Positions 8,584 through 19,495 of a stretch of DNA of 64,000 nucleotides are shown piece by piece. The stretch is from positions 248,001-312,000 of the forward strand of contig NW_027488709.1 of assembly GCF_050948215.1 (NCBI RefSeq), given 5' to 3'. Positions within the stretch are counted from its first letter, which is position 1, and every line of letters begins with the position of its first letter. The DNA comes from Halictus rubicundus (lineage: Eukaryota; Arthropoda; Insecta; Hymenoptera; Halictidae). Made by a program: the position numbers and the translations under genes. A model generated the notes under the pieces. The model was not told the origin of the DNA. It made no database searches and saw only the letters and a program-made list of their open reading frames with translations.

Positions 8584-11504
8584 CTATCCTAAACCACTGT
8601 AAGGTGCAAGCCGATTCACGTGAACAACCTTCGGTTTTGCCTTAGGAGATCGAACTATTCGAAAAATTAATTCGTTCAATCGATTCTTGACGATATACGG
8701 TCCTTCCCAGTCAGATTGGAGTTTTGGGCACCGGCCTCTTGTACGTCGTGGATTAAATAGCCAGACCTTGTCAACCGGATTGAAGGAAACCGGATTTGCG
8801 TGAACATAGTACCAGGACTTCATTTTGTCACCACTAATCTTCATTCGTTGGCGTACAAAATCATGGATTCCCAAGATTTTAGCCCTCATTTCTCCGATGT
8901 AAGCTCCCTCCTCCTTCCTTCCAGAAGCGTAGTTACTGCCTCTCAGGAGATTCAAAGGAAGTCGTAATTCTCGACCCATGAGGACCATTGCCGGAGTATT
9001 TCGAGTTACCTCATGTTGAGAAGTCCGATATGCTAAAAGGAACGTCGGTATCCATTCATCCCAGTCTTTTTGATGTTCGGAAACAAACTGTGTCAGATAC
9101 TGTAACAATGTACGAATCATCCTTTCGACGAGTCCGTCCGATTGGGGATGTAAGGGTGTCGTCCTTGTCTTTCTAATTCCAAGCAACCTCATCAACTGTT
9201 TGAAGACACTCGACTCGAAATTCCTACCTTGATCTGAATGCAGTTCTAGTGGCACACCATGGCGACTTATTACATCTGTTGAAAGGGTCTTCGCAATGGT
9301 TGTTGCTTTTTGATTCGGAAGCGGAATTACTTCTGGCCACTTCGAGAAATAATCTACGACAACAAGGGCATATCTGTTTCCGGTCATAGATTTTGGCAAA
9401 GGGCCCACAATGTCAAGTGCAATTCTTTCAAAAGGTGCTCCAACATTGTAAATCTTTAAAGAGCCTTTTCCTCTCTCCCTAGAACCCTTCTTCGCTACGC
9501 AGCTGTCGCAACGACGGCACCATTCCTCAATATCTCGACGATGATCAGGCCAGAAAAACCTTTGTCGAATCTTAGCAAGTGTTTTGCGAACTCCGAAGTG
9601 TCCTCCCCATGGGGTGTTGTGACACTCGCGTAACACCTCTTCGGTTTTGCATCTAGGGACGATTAGTAACGGAACTGCTTCCTTCCCGTCCGTAGATTCC
9701 CACCTCCGGAAAAGCAAACCCTTTCTCGCTTCAAGAGAGTCCCAAATTTTCCAGTAAAATTTTGTTACGGGGGAAAATGCGGAAACTTCCTGCCAGTTTG
9801 GCTTATTTCGTTCGATTATCCTCCGCAAAATGAAGTTTATTTCTCCATCGGTCTCTTGCGCTTTCCTCCATTCCTCCGAATTGGCGTTTCCACAGATCGT
9901 CCTGAACACGTGCTCTTCCTTTTCGCACATTTCTTCACGTGACTCCCTCTCCTCAAGGCGATGGCAATATTTACATTGCGAAATTTCGTATGGTCTTCTT
10001 GACAGACTGTCTGCATTGACATGCAACTTCCCTTCTCGATGTCTAATTTCAAAATCATACTGTTGCAGCCTTTCTCTCCAGCGAGCCGTTTGTCCTTCCG
10101 GATTCTTGAACGACAATAGCCACCTTAACTCAGCATGATCAGTCCTTACCAGAAATTTTCGACCATAAAGATAGGGGTGAAAATGTTCTATGGACTTAAT
10201 TATCGCCAAAAGTTCCCGTCTTGTAACGCAATAATTCCTTTCTGCTTTTCCCAGCATTTTTGAAAAGTATGCAATAACTTTCTCCTCTTCACATTGAACT
10301 TGCGAGAGGATTGCTCCAATGGCAAAATTCGACGCATCTGTATCCAAAATGAAATCTGCGTCTAATAAAGGATAAGCTAATATCGGAGATTCGGAAAGAC
10401 GCTGCTTCAGCCACTCGAATACCTTTTGATATTCTTCCGACCATACAAACGTAATTTTATCTTCCGTCAGGCGATGTAGTGGCCTAGCGATGGAAGAAAA
10501 ATCTTTGACGAATTTTCTATAATAAGTGCAAAGTCCGAGAAAACTCCTTAATTCCGTTTTACTCCTCGGAATTGGCCATTTCTGGATTGCCATTATCTTT
10601 TCGGGATCCGTTTTAATCCCGCGTTCGGAAACGATATGTCCAAGGTATCGCACCTCTTTGCAGAAGAAATTGCATTTTTTGGATTCGCTAATAGTTTGGC
10701 TTGGCGCAGGCGTACGAAGACAGTCCTCAAATTGTCCATGTTTTCTTCGAAACTTCTTCCATAAACAATTATGTCGTCTAGATATACTAGGCAGATTTTC
10801 CCACAAAGGCCTTTCAATACCGTGTCCATAAGACGTTCAAACGTGGCAGGGGCATTACAAAGTCCGAAAGGCATCACTCTGAATTGCCAAAGCCCTTCTC
10901 CCACGCAGAATGCTGTCTTTTCACGGTCCCTTTCGTCAACCATAATCTGCCAATATCCACTTTGCAGATCTATGGTTGAAAACCAAGACGATTCAGCTAG
11001 AGCATCTAGCGTTTCTTCAATTCTCGGCAACGGATAAGAATCTTTTTTCGTGACATCATTTAACCGCCGATAGTCCACACAAAATCTCGTGCTGCCATCC
11101 TTTTTCTTCACGAGAACGATAGGAGAGGACCATGGACTTTTCGACTCCTCAATTACTCCCTGCCTTTCCATCTTCGCGAGTAATTCTTTAACTTCGTCTC
11201 GTCGGTGAAAAGGGAGACGTCGCGGTGCCTGTTTGATTGGTGCACAATCTCCTGTGTCAATCCTATGTTGGACAACATCACAATTCCCAACATGTTCAGG
11301 ATTTTCTGCGAATATATCCTGAAATTCATGTGTTACTTTCGCAAATGCTGTCTTCCGTGGCGGAGATAAGGCCGAGCAGCAACGCTGGAAAAGATCTTCT
11401 AAGTGCTTCGGTACAGGTGGAACCGCAACCTCCTGTACCTCTTCCGCTACCGGAGTCTCCTCTTCCATCTTCGCTAATAAAGCTGCATCCTCCTTATTAC
11501 GTAT
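8584..11504 (-). pseudogene. Gypsy Pol: reverse transcriptase, RNase H, integrase
   Basis: On the minus strand the reverse transcriptase begins near 11400 with the VIEESKSPWSSPIVLVKKKDG block and has FCVDYRRLN, the MPFGLCNAPATF palm motif and the catalytic YLDDI. A single-base length change in a T-run at 10675-10680 shifts the frame, and reading resumes with CNFFCKEVRYLGH. RNase H follows with DTDASNFAIGA and TDHAELRW. Integrase has the zinc-binding H-H-C-C (HNTPWGGHFGVRK, then CRRCDSC), the DDE core (ALDIVGPLP, HSDQGRNF, DGLVERM) and a C-terminal GPY/F module (WEGPYIV) before the stop at 8584. The domain order IN after RNase H is that of Ty3/gypsy. The enzyme copies element RNA and inserts the cDNA. 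This copy is inactivated by the frameshift. Confidence 0.93.
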
Positions 11505-11980
11505 CTATTGACCGATAAAGCCGACCTCTTCCTTCTCGGCTATTTGTAGTTTCCTCGCCCAATAATCGAGCCTACACGCGTGTTTCTGGAGGAATCCGTT
11601 CCCCAAAATACACTCCTCCGCCATTTCGATCAGGAAAAATTCTTCCTCTGTTTCGAAACTATTGATTTTAATGGGACATTTGTACCTGCCTTGAATCGGT
11701 AAATTTTCCCCGGAAATGGACACAATTTTGATTTCCAGAAGTCCTTCCGCCGCGCCAAGCTTACTTCTGGGATTGAACTTATCCGTCCCCAAAAGATTTA
11801 CGCTCGATCCCGTGTCGATTATTATCGTAGCCATTTTTCCATCGATGAATCCCTCGATGGCCGTACAATCTTTCTTCAAATAAGTCTTCAGCACGACAGG
11901 GGTAGAAGAAGGTGAAGTCACAGTCTCCCCTCCTACTATGACTTCTTTGCGTTTCCCATCCTCTGTGTTTGTCTCTTCGG
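11505..11980 (-). pseudogene. Gypsy retropepsin domain
   Basis: The minus strand encodes an aspartic protease with an intact active site (ATIIIDTGSSVNLL), a basic segment, then the second hydrophobic block ECILGNGFL. It processes Gag-Pol by forming a dimer. The frame stops with TAG at 11505-11507, and the next codons continue in the same frame into reverse transcriptase, so one nonsense codon separates the two. This may be decay or a suppressible stop; decay is likelier given the other damage. Upstream the frame runs artificially into the LTR because gag has been removed. Confidence 0.88.
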
Positions 11981-12021
11981 GCAGTCCTTCTGGAGATGCC
12001 CAGTCTGACTTCTGACACCAA
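11981..12021 (-). other. Primer binding site joined to half a Gag zinc knuckle
   Basis: Directly after the 5' LTR the minus strand reads TTGGTGTCAGAAGTCAGAC (12003-12021), the position of a tRNA primer site. It is followed at once by codons for GHLQKDC, which is the second half of a CX2CX4HX4C knuckle, in the frame that leads to CPKRQTQR. The leader and nearly all of gag have been deleted between these two points. I do not assign the tRNA. Confidence 0.75.
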
Positions 12022-12292
12022 TGTTGCGGAGGCTTCGGCTCCGCCTCGCCGGCGAACACATCCCTCAACTAAACAACAACACCGAACACTACCAACAAGT
12101 AAATAACTATTTATTGGCTGTCAACGGACAATGTTAAAAGATGCGATACAGGTGCGTGCTCTCGCTTCGTCGACTCGAGAGGTTCTGTCGTCTGTCTTCT
12201 TCTTAACAACAACCCCGTTGGCCGGATACCACAATATCGATACGACGGCCAACTTCTCTCGGTCGCCGCAATCGACAGCTTCCATCGTAACA
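12022..12292 (-). repeat. 5' LTR of the gag-deleted gypsy element
   Basis: It is the same length as the other LTR, starts TGTTGCGG and ends CGTAACA on the plus strand, and is followed by the target duplication ATAT. It would carry the promoter and polyadenylation signals on the minus strand. Confidence 0.93.
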
Positions 12293-12419
12293 ATATGATA
12301 CTGCATAATATAACACGAAAGGTAAAACGATCGATTCGCAAACACAAGACAGCATCATCGCGAGATGCGAACTTGTTCTTCCCGCCGCGCAAGCTCGTGC
12401 ACGTTCCGCCGCGCTCGGC

Positions 12420-12935
12420 TGGGCATGCGCGTGACCCCAACAGGCCTATACCGATGCTTGCTCATCGGCACTTTCTTGACCCGTTTTGATGGAGGCTCTC
12501 GTTCTATTGATCGTTATTACCAATGTGTCTTGGGCAAAGTCGATCGTTGCCTTTGATCGTCGCAACGTTCGACGCCGATGATGAAGTCACAGACTAGGCC
12601 GGGAACTATCACCACCGGGGCTTCAAGCGTGATATTTGGGTGGGTGATGGTTACCCATATTTGTTTTTTCAATCGGGCTGATTTATTGCCCGTAGCTCGT
12701 ATCACGAATGCACCAGTGACTGGTAACATGGGGCATTTGTCTAACTGACCTTGGTGTTTTTGGACCAGTTTTCTGACATTGCCGTTACCGTGCTTCTGGT
12801 GTCGACAATAGCTTTAACGGGTACGCCCTCGATTCTTAGGTGGACCTCGGAGCTGTTGTTGGCCCCTGGCTCGTGACATTCCTCTATTGTGAGGTCTCGA
12901 CGAGGATCTCCGAATATCGAGCCGATCGTCACGTG
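12420..12935 (-). pseudogene. Second decayed gypsy protease
   Basis: The minus strand encodes VHLRIEGVPVKAIVDTRST, a retropepsin active site in which the required Gly of D-T-G is Arg, so it should be inactive. The domain continues after an in-frame stop with LPVTGAFVIRATGNKSARL and VPGLVCDFIIGVE. After a frameshift near 12580 it ends with the typical C-terminal strand ATIDFAQDTLVITI. No reverse transcriptase follows because the younger LTR element is inserted beyond it. An acidic Glu-rich linker is visible upstream (about 13020-13090) and could be the end of Gag. Confidence 0.7.
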
Positions 12936-13347
12936 AAATTCTTCCCTGTTTCGATCCTGGGAGGTGGCTCTCGTCTGAGATGGGAAGTCACTCAGACGTC
13001 CTTCAGAGTGCCCCCTTATTCGTTTTCCGAGATGATTTCCTCTTCACGTATTTCGACGACTTCTTCGGGGTTTTCACTCTCCTCTAATTGCGTCGCTCAA
13101 ATGTGACTTGGGCGTGCATTCCACCGTTTGTCATCTTGGCTTCCGATCTTTGGACAGTGTCTATTCGATGGACAGCCTCCGCTGTCTGTGATTTTTTCAG
13201 ACATTTGCCTTAATGGGAGCCGTCAGATCACGCGCAAAGAGAAAATACGCACTGGACTCGCGAGAAAGGGCGTTTATGGCAACAGTAACGTCAGTACGTC
13301 AACTATGTACATATCCGTTGACATTTCGCCGAGTGTTTCGGAATTAT
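12936..13347. other. Decayed retroelement flank
   Basis: This is probably the remainder of the gag of the decayed gypsy element, with scattered frames but no motif I can defend. From about 13200 onward nothing is recognised. Confidence 0.3.
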
Positions 13348-13480
13348 ATCATATTTGGTTTCATCTTAATCAGAGAATGCCACGAATATGTTGGTAAAAG
13401 TTTCATTAAAAAATAACGAAAAATAAAGAAGTTTTGTAATTGGATTAGTAGCGGTCTTCTGATCTCACACCGAGATATAG
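13348..13480 (+). repeat. Dispersed repeat, copy 1 of 2
   Basis: It contains TTAATCAGAGAATGCCACGAAT and continues to a phrase TCACACCGAGATAT. The same order of phrases recurs at 20543-20655 with moderate divergence. Confidence 0.55.
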
Positions 13481-13637
13481 CCGACATGTGTGATCCACTC
13501 CTCGGCGACGACGGTTCTCGAGTTTCGCTGTCCGCTTATCCGTGTTAACATTATATCGGAGACGGATATTTTCTCCGTTTGAATGTTAGTCATTTTGGTG
13601 TGCCATAGGTTTTTTATGACTTTTAGGTTTAGGATTA

Positions 13638-14118
13638 AAAGTGGTCAGTTGTGTTTCCTAAAAGTCCAATCTACGTCTGTCCAGAGCCCAAATTGCGAAT
13701 TTTTACCTCATCGTGGAGTAATTTGTAATATTCGGCAGAAAACTCGCTTTCTGAAGCAAGTATGACGTCACAAGATGGCTGTCGCAGAGAGATTCTCTTA
13801 ATTTCGAGAGATTTAGTGTTCGTATCGAAAAAAAGGCTCTGCACAGACGTAGCAAAAACATGCGCAAACACGGTGGTATGCATTTTTTAATTGATTACTT
13901 ATTTATTTAAGACGTAAAATGTCTAGAAAAAAGGCACCATTCAAACACTGTACGTTGCGATAGAATACGGTCGATAATGCAAATCGATAGTAGAGGTTTA
14001 CATATGTACAATATGTATGCTGCCGAATATTGCAAATTACTCGACGATGAGGCAGAAATTCGCATTTTGGCCTCTGAACAGACCTAGATTGAACCTTCAG
14101 GAAAGACAATTGACCACT
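13638..14118. mobile_element. Foldback element with ~105-bp inverted arms
   Basis: The arm at 13638-13742 is matched, as reverse complement with scattered differences, by 14014-14118. Shared words include AAGTGGTCA, CCTCATCG and AATATTCGGCAG. The interior is 270 bp and noncoding, so this is a MITE-like element. Confidence 0.75.
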
Positions 14119-14879
14119 TATAAACTGCTCATTGCAATATTGAAGCGGCAGTTTGAAAAAGTTTCTGACCCTTGCACGTTTCGCAAGACGCCACGACCTT
14201 CGAGTCACCGATTCTGTTGAAACTTTGCACACTTATTATAGATCTCATTGTCCTGTTCACGAATATATATCATTATAGCGGCAGATACTGAATAGTTTTC
14301 GAGTTTCATTATTTCCTGTGTAATGCCGTATTTTTTCTACGGTACAACAAGATTTGGTTTGCCAGCGTGCCAAGTTTTCAGCCGGACGACCAGTGTTCAA
14401 ATCCTGTCGACTAACGCATTTTTTTTTTACTTTTATTATGTTTTGTCACTGTGTCGGATCGATTGCTTTCTGATGTCCCTATCGGCGATTTTGTGCTGAG
14501 TGAAATGTTCGCGGCAGAGTGTCGTATGGGGTCATACCATATGTCGGATCGATGTTTTGTCACTGTATCTTTATATTAGCAATTTCACATCGGAAAGTAG
14601 TAAAATATATCACCTCGCAATTCTAATTACGGATCAGACAGAATTTCAGTATCAAGGAACGTTCGAAAGGACAATATCATATAAGGTAGAAAAGACCGCA
14701 CTTGTTCAAGAAAAGGTATTTATTTTTTTAAAATTAATTTACAGAATAATCATTATATAATTTATGTAGGGATTTGGTGTCAGGCTGGTCGAAATCAATA
14801 TATATCGGTGTATGTGATACGTTTAGTAACTTAAACGTTGAGTCGGCTACACTTGCTCCACAAGATCGGTCCTCTGCCG

Positions 14880-14882
<3 letters not shown>
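14119..14882. other. Unassigned DNA with a Pol III-like remnant
   Basis: Near 14389-14425 GTGTTCAAATCCTG, close to a B box, is followed by a run of ten T, which would terminate Pol III. No A box is recognisable at the right distance, so this is at most a decayed tRNA-derived sequence. The rest shows nothing. Confidence 0.3.

Positions 14883-14928
<46 letters not shown>
14883..14928. repeat. (CT)n microsatellite
   Basis: There are about 23 CT dinucleotides with no interruption until the final CCC. It lies just beyond the truncated end of the copia element. Confidence 0.95.
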
Positions 14929-14932
<4 letters not shown>

Positions 14933-15072
14933 TTTCGCTGTCAAACTCTGACTCTCTACTTCCGCGACCGCGACCTACCTCGCATATATAGGCCGATGGT
15001 CCTTAATACATACACCCGAATCGGATCACCTACATCGCTCGCGGTCGTCGCACCTTCCTTACTCTCTCACAT

Positions 15073-16161
15073 TCATTCGCACGCACTCGCTCGGGCATTC
15101 ACCTGTCGCCGTGTTGATGTTTTTCGGCCATCCGCGGACGACCTGCTCCACAAAAACGCTGGTCGTTCTTTGGTCGGTCGACCTGGTTTTCCGGTTTTTA
15201 TCTTTCGAGGTCTTCCTGGACCACGCCTCGGACCAATTTCTTCGTTTGTATTGTTTTCCGTATCCGGTGAATGATCGGGCGTTGTGTTGGTTGCGGGCGT
15301 AGTTCGCTCTTCCGGTGTTGTCTCTCCATTGGTATCGGCGGTTCCGATGCTTATGATTCTGAACCTTCCGTTTGCAGTTTCTTCTGTGATGATATCGTCG
15401 AACTTGTCTTCCGAGTCGAATTCGTCCAGAAATTTCACGTCTCTTGTCGTTCGAATTCTGTTTTCGCTCGGAATCCATACGCGATACGCTTTGGATTCGT
15501 TCGAGTATCCTACGAAGATACCTGCGATTCCTCTTCGATCGAACTTCCCCTTATTTTGGGTTTTGTCCAGCACGTATGCTCTGCATCCGAATGTTTTGAG
15601 AAATCTGATATTCGGTTCTTTCCCGGACCATATCTCGTGAGGGGTTTTACCGTCCAGGCTTTTGGTGATGCATCTGTTGCGTATGAAGTTGGCGGTGGCA
15701 ATTGCTTCCGCCCAGAATTTAGGTGGAAGTCCCGATTGTATTAGCATGCATCGCGCCGATTCGACTAAGGTGCGGTTTTTGCGTTCGGCGATTCCGTTCT
15801 GCTCCGGTGTGTGAACGGTTGTTAAACGTCGGCAGATCCCGGCTTTACTGAAAATTTCGTTTAATATGTTATTACAATACTCCGTTCCGTTATCCGACTG
15901 AACGGCTTTTATTTTGCGCCCGGTCTGCGTCTCAACGAAGTTTTTGTATTCGATGAACCTGGTAGTTACCTCGTCCTTACTCTTAAGGAAATATACCTCG
16001 CACCATCGACTGTGATCGTCGATTAATGTCATGAAGTAACGTGCGCCTCCAATTGATGCAGTTCGCATCGAGCCGCACAGATCCGTATGCACGATATCCA
16101 AGAGATTTGACGATCGCTTGGATTTGGATGTTGTTCGGGAACGGCATAAAACCGACTTCAA
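15073..16161 (-). pseudogene. Copia integrase, truncated before reverse transcriptase
   Basis: The minus strand encodes a Ty1/copia integrase core with the DDE set: HTDLCGSM, LIDDHSRW, VQSDNGTEY, and IAERKNRT carrying the Glu. It continues through the FLKTFGCRAYV, FVGYS and RDVKFLDE blocks normal for copia, then an acidic and Thr-rich linker and two AT-hook-like GRPRK/GRPTK motifs. The reading ends in low-complexity sequence near 15073, with no reverse transcriptase or RNase H beyond. It would have inserted element cDNA into chromosomes. In copia, integrase precedes reverse transcriptase, so loss of the 3' half leaves just this arrangement. Confidence 0.88.
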
Positions 16162-16164
16162 GCA

Positions 16165-16529
16165 TTGTATTATATTTTATTGTTTAATCGACCGTATGTA
16201 CATAATTGTAATAAACGCACGACAAAGGCTGATCGACAACGCGTGCGCGCGGCTTGCCCCGTCGCACCCCTCCTCAACCCCCGCGTGCGCCACGGGTGGA
16301 TCGAGCAGCTCGCGGCGGGCGAGGGGAGCGGGCGGGTGTGGCGCGTGCGCCGCGCGACGGTTGATCGATCTCAGTTCGATCACGACCACACACGTTGAGC
16401 ATCGAGTTTTCTTTCTTGCGATCCATCGTTTGTCCGTCGATTCCGTCATACTCGTTTTCCCAGTTCTTCCGATTACGACTGAGACAGTATTTGCCTCAGC
16501 TACGAGGCAAACTCGACTTGTCGTTAACA
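16165..16529 (-). mobile_element. ~365-bp insertion in copia, possibly a solo LTR
   Basis: The copia frame is interrupted between the GK-x4-PF block and the integrase core. The inserted block has TG...CA ends (minus-strand TGTTAAC to AATACA) and an AATAAA 20 bp before its minus-strand end, as an LTR would. I see no target duplication, so the class is uncertain. Its centre (16220-16370) is strongly GC-rich. Confidence 0.45.
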
Positions 16530-18058
16530 GATGTAAACGGGAGACTTGTAAGTTTTCCCGTTAGACATATCTTGCATGAATGTAATCTCTTCGCGTCGTT
16601 GATCTTCATTTGAAGTAAATTCTTCAGCATTGATGACGTGTCCCTGGAGTTCAGGTGTCCGAGTCTTTCGTGCCAGATTTGTGCACTAGACCGGTCCTTG
16701 CTTGCAACACAAGCCCGTTGACTATTCTCACGCAGATAAAATAAATCGCCTCTTCTGTCAGCGATTAGTTTAACTCTTCCACGAGGGTCTGCGACAACAG
16801 CATGACTTTTTCGGAAGATTATTTCATTGCCTTTGTCTACAATCTTGGCGACGGACAATAAGTTAGTCCTCAATTCGGGAACGTATAGGGTATTTTCAAG
16901 TTTGATTGACTTGCCTTGATTGCCATCCGATGTCATGACGTTCACGTCGCCTTTTGCGATTATTTGAGCTGTTGCGTTACTGGCCAGTTTTAATCCGCTG
17001 CGTGTTTCCTCCGGGTTCGTAAATAAACTTTTGTCGTTGCATAGGTGGGATGTGCATCCGCTATCCAGGCACCAATGATTTTTGTCCGATCCGGTGCTGG
17101 AAAGCTGTGCCGATTCGTCGATGAATGCAGTTGCGAGGTACGCTTCATCGTCAGGATCTCCCCTTGAATTGGTCGACTTCTTCTTCCAACAGTCTGCGGT
17201 CTTGTGTCCCGTCTTTCTACAATATCCGCACTTATATTTAACAGGATGAGATGATGATTTACCTTCGTTCGGTTTTCCGCTGGTTTTTCGATGGATTTCC
17301 TCTGCATTTTTCGATGGTTTTCCTCTGCATCGGTAATTCTTGACAAACATGGCGTTGGATTCGTTTCCGGTCGTTTTCTGCTTTCGTGCGTCGCTTTCCT
17401 CGATGATTTTTACCCGTAGCGATTCAGCATCTGGTACATCGTCGCGCGTCTCGATCGCGCACCGGAAGTTGTCGAAGCTGTCGGGCAAACTATATAATAG
17501 CATCATTGATAGTAACTCACCATTGATGTTTATGCCCATTGCTTCCAATTTATCGACTACGTCAAAGAATACAGTCGTATGTTCTCGAATATCCCCGCCT
17601 TCCTGCATTTTGTGCAGGGTTAATTTTTTGAGTAATGTCGCTTTACGTGCAGGTCCCTTCGAAGCCTAGACGGATTCCAATTTTTCCCACACTTCTCTTG
17701 ATGTGTTGCAGCCGCGAATCTGTTTTAATTCGGATGGATTTATCGAAAGTATCAGATCCGACATAGCTCTTCCATCCTGTCTCAGCCATACTTTGTGCGC
17801 TTGCTGCGATGCTCGAAGGGCATCGCCTTGTCCACCTACGACGGGGGGCTCGCTTTCGCCACACACATATTCCCAAAGGTCACTTTTCGTCAAGACAGCT
17901 CGTGCTTGAATTTTCCACGTGTCGTAGTTTTCACGTGTTAGCACTTCTAACCTCATGGTGTTCGAAAATGCCATTTTTCTTATTCGATCGTTCACTGGCG
18001 ACACGGCGTCACTTTGTTTTTCGTTGGCACGTGTATACGCGTTCGCGGCGATTTGCAT
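16530..18058 (-). pseudogene. Copia Gag-protease with one in-frame stop
   Basis: Translation probably starts at MAFSNTMRL near 17971 on the minus strand, rather than at the more upstream ATG at 18058. The Gag begins with the copia pattern LTRENYDTWKIQ and LTKSDLWEYV, followed by the HKVWL block. A TAG at 17666-17668 breaks the frame after EVWEKLESV, and the same frame continues at once, so a single nonsense mutation is the only break in gag. A zinc knuckle CGYCRKTGHKTADC follows. The protease active site WCLDSGCTSHLC is intact. The pre-integrase domain has IWHERLGHLN and CKICLTGK. Gag forms the particle and protease cleaves the polyprotein. Confidence 0.88.
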
Positions 18059-18184
18059 TCACTTATCGATTCACGGAACTGTGCGCGAGAACAGATCTTC
18101 GATCGATCTCTGGCGTCACTTTTCGCAATTTTTTTTTGCGCGTCGCGTGGCCGTATAGGTTAAGTTGCGTATTTCGTTAATTTC

Positions 18185-18420
18185 CTTCTTTCTGCTCTGG
18201 GCCCATAACCTGTTAAAGGAGGTTAGGATCGTGGTTGAAATTAACTGTACGCAGGGCTTTTATTGCACACACTTAGAATAGTTTTATTACGAAAAAATAG
18301 TGTCTATATAATGCGGTTATGTGTCGGGAGAGCGCGTGACTCGAGATCAGGGGGAGCAATCTCCCATGTATAATGTGTGGACATTAGCAGTGCCACCTAG
18401 ACCCATTCCCTCCTGACCTC
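18185..18420 (-). mobile_element. Copia primer binding site and 5' LTR portion
   Basis: The minus strand reads GGTTATGGGCCCAGAG near 18189-18208, the half-tRNA-iMet type primer site known for copia elements. Immediately beyond is the LTR end CCTTTAACA. The LTR extends rightward for at least 200 bp and includes AATAG/TATATAA-type AT-rich sequence. Its outer end and the second LTR are not visible. Confidence 0.6.
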
Positions 18421-19307
18421 AACTAAAAGCTATATATATATAGCTATACGATTCTACAAACATACACATACGCATATACACATACACATATATCTACTGT
18501 ACAGTACGATTACTACATAAATTTAGAAGTAAACTTATATAAAAAAAAAAAGGATATAATATAATAAAAGGATATAATATGTTTTGCAACAATACATTAT
18601 TTTTACAATATTTTATTTCAAAACATAATAATACATAATTATACATGTAACAGATAATTACATATAATATCAAACTAATACAAATGATAATATCTTCATC
18701 CACTTATTTTGTACACTCTTTACACTTGCTGCTGCACTGCTCTGCACCTCACTATCCTAAAACAAACTTAAAAAAATTTTATAATTAATGCACAAAGTAA
18801 AATTCGAAAAATAAGCTCAGAAATAAGTTCACCGAGTTCGCTCAATTTTGAAAAATTATTTCTAAAATTGATTCGACACTGAGCAAAGTTTTTTTCAATA
18901 TTTTTTCAATATTTCCTGGGCTTATTACTCGAATTTTCAATACACTTAAATTTTTGTCTTATTAAAACAATATGAAGAAGGTTTTGAAGGTTATAATATC
19001 ACAGTCCGCAACGAGTCACACGATCATTCATGCAGCAGTGGTTTTGGCAGGAATAGTAGCGTCCAATAGCAGGAAAGATTGGAACATCAGTCACGTCCAA
19101 TCACGTTTAATCATGTGAGGGCTGTGAACGTGGTGCCATCTATGCTCATTCCCTCGCAAGTGAACTAAGCGGTCCAAGGTCATACATAAGAGTTTCCTCC
19201 CCCTGCTCGAGATCGACAGAGAGAGCCGATCGATGCCGACAGAACCCGAATGGCGAATGCAGCGCCAGTAGCGTCGGGAATCGCAACTACACCGGCAAAT
19301 GTCTTAT
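18421..19307. other. AT-rich DNA with CACATA microsatellite
   Basis: A CATACACATA-type microsatellite lies at about 18458-18492 beside a TATATATATA tract. The remainder is AT-rich and shows no coding or RNA structure I can support. Confidence 0.5.
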
Positions 19308-19430
19308 CACAGACGAGGTATAGGAGTAGACCAATCACCATATGGGGTTTCGTGTCTCCCATGTAAACAACTGGTTTTCTTACGCCCTCTACGCTGACGA
19401 ACGATAAATGTTGGAACTAGATCCACAAAA
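19308..19430 (+). repeat. Dispersed CACAGACGAGG repeat, copy A
   Basis: It begins CACAGACGAGGTATAGGAG and ends near ACTAGATCCAC. A clearly related copy is at 24331-24470, and a partial inverted copy is at 22125-22195. Confidence 0.75.
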
Positions 19431-19495
19431 ATGATCAAATCTGGTCAAATACAAATGATTGACGAGTTATGTACATATCTGATGTTATGACTATA

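Larger units (their letters stand above)
7673..12292 (-). mobile_element. Ty3/gypsy LTR retrotransposon, gag-deleted
   Basis: The element is bounded by two 271-bp LTRs in direct orientation and by a perfect 4-bp target duplication ATAT (7669-7672 and 12293-12296). On the minus strand the order is 5' LTR, primer binding site, remnant of the Gag knuckle, protease, reverse transcriptase, RNase H, integrase with a GPY/F module, polypurine tract, 3' LTR. I count four differences between the LTRs, so the insertion is fairly recent. It cannot be autonomous: gag is almost wholly deleted, one in-frame stop separates protease from reverse transcriptase, and a one-base frameshift interrupts reverse transcriptase. 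Confidence 0.92.

Noticed and set aside
14774..15274. Plus-strand ORF with a Ser-Leu repeat
   Set aside because: It is produced by the (CT)n microsatellite and by the antisense of the copia integrase.
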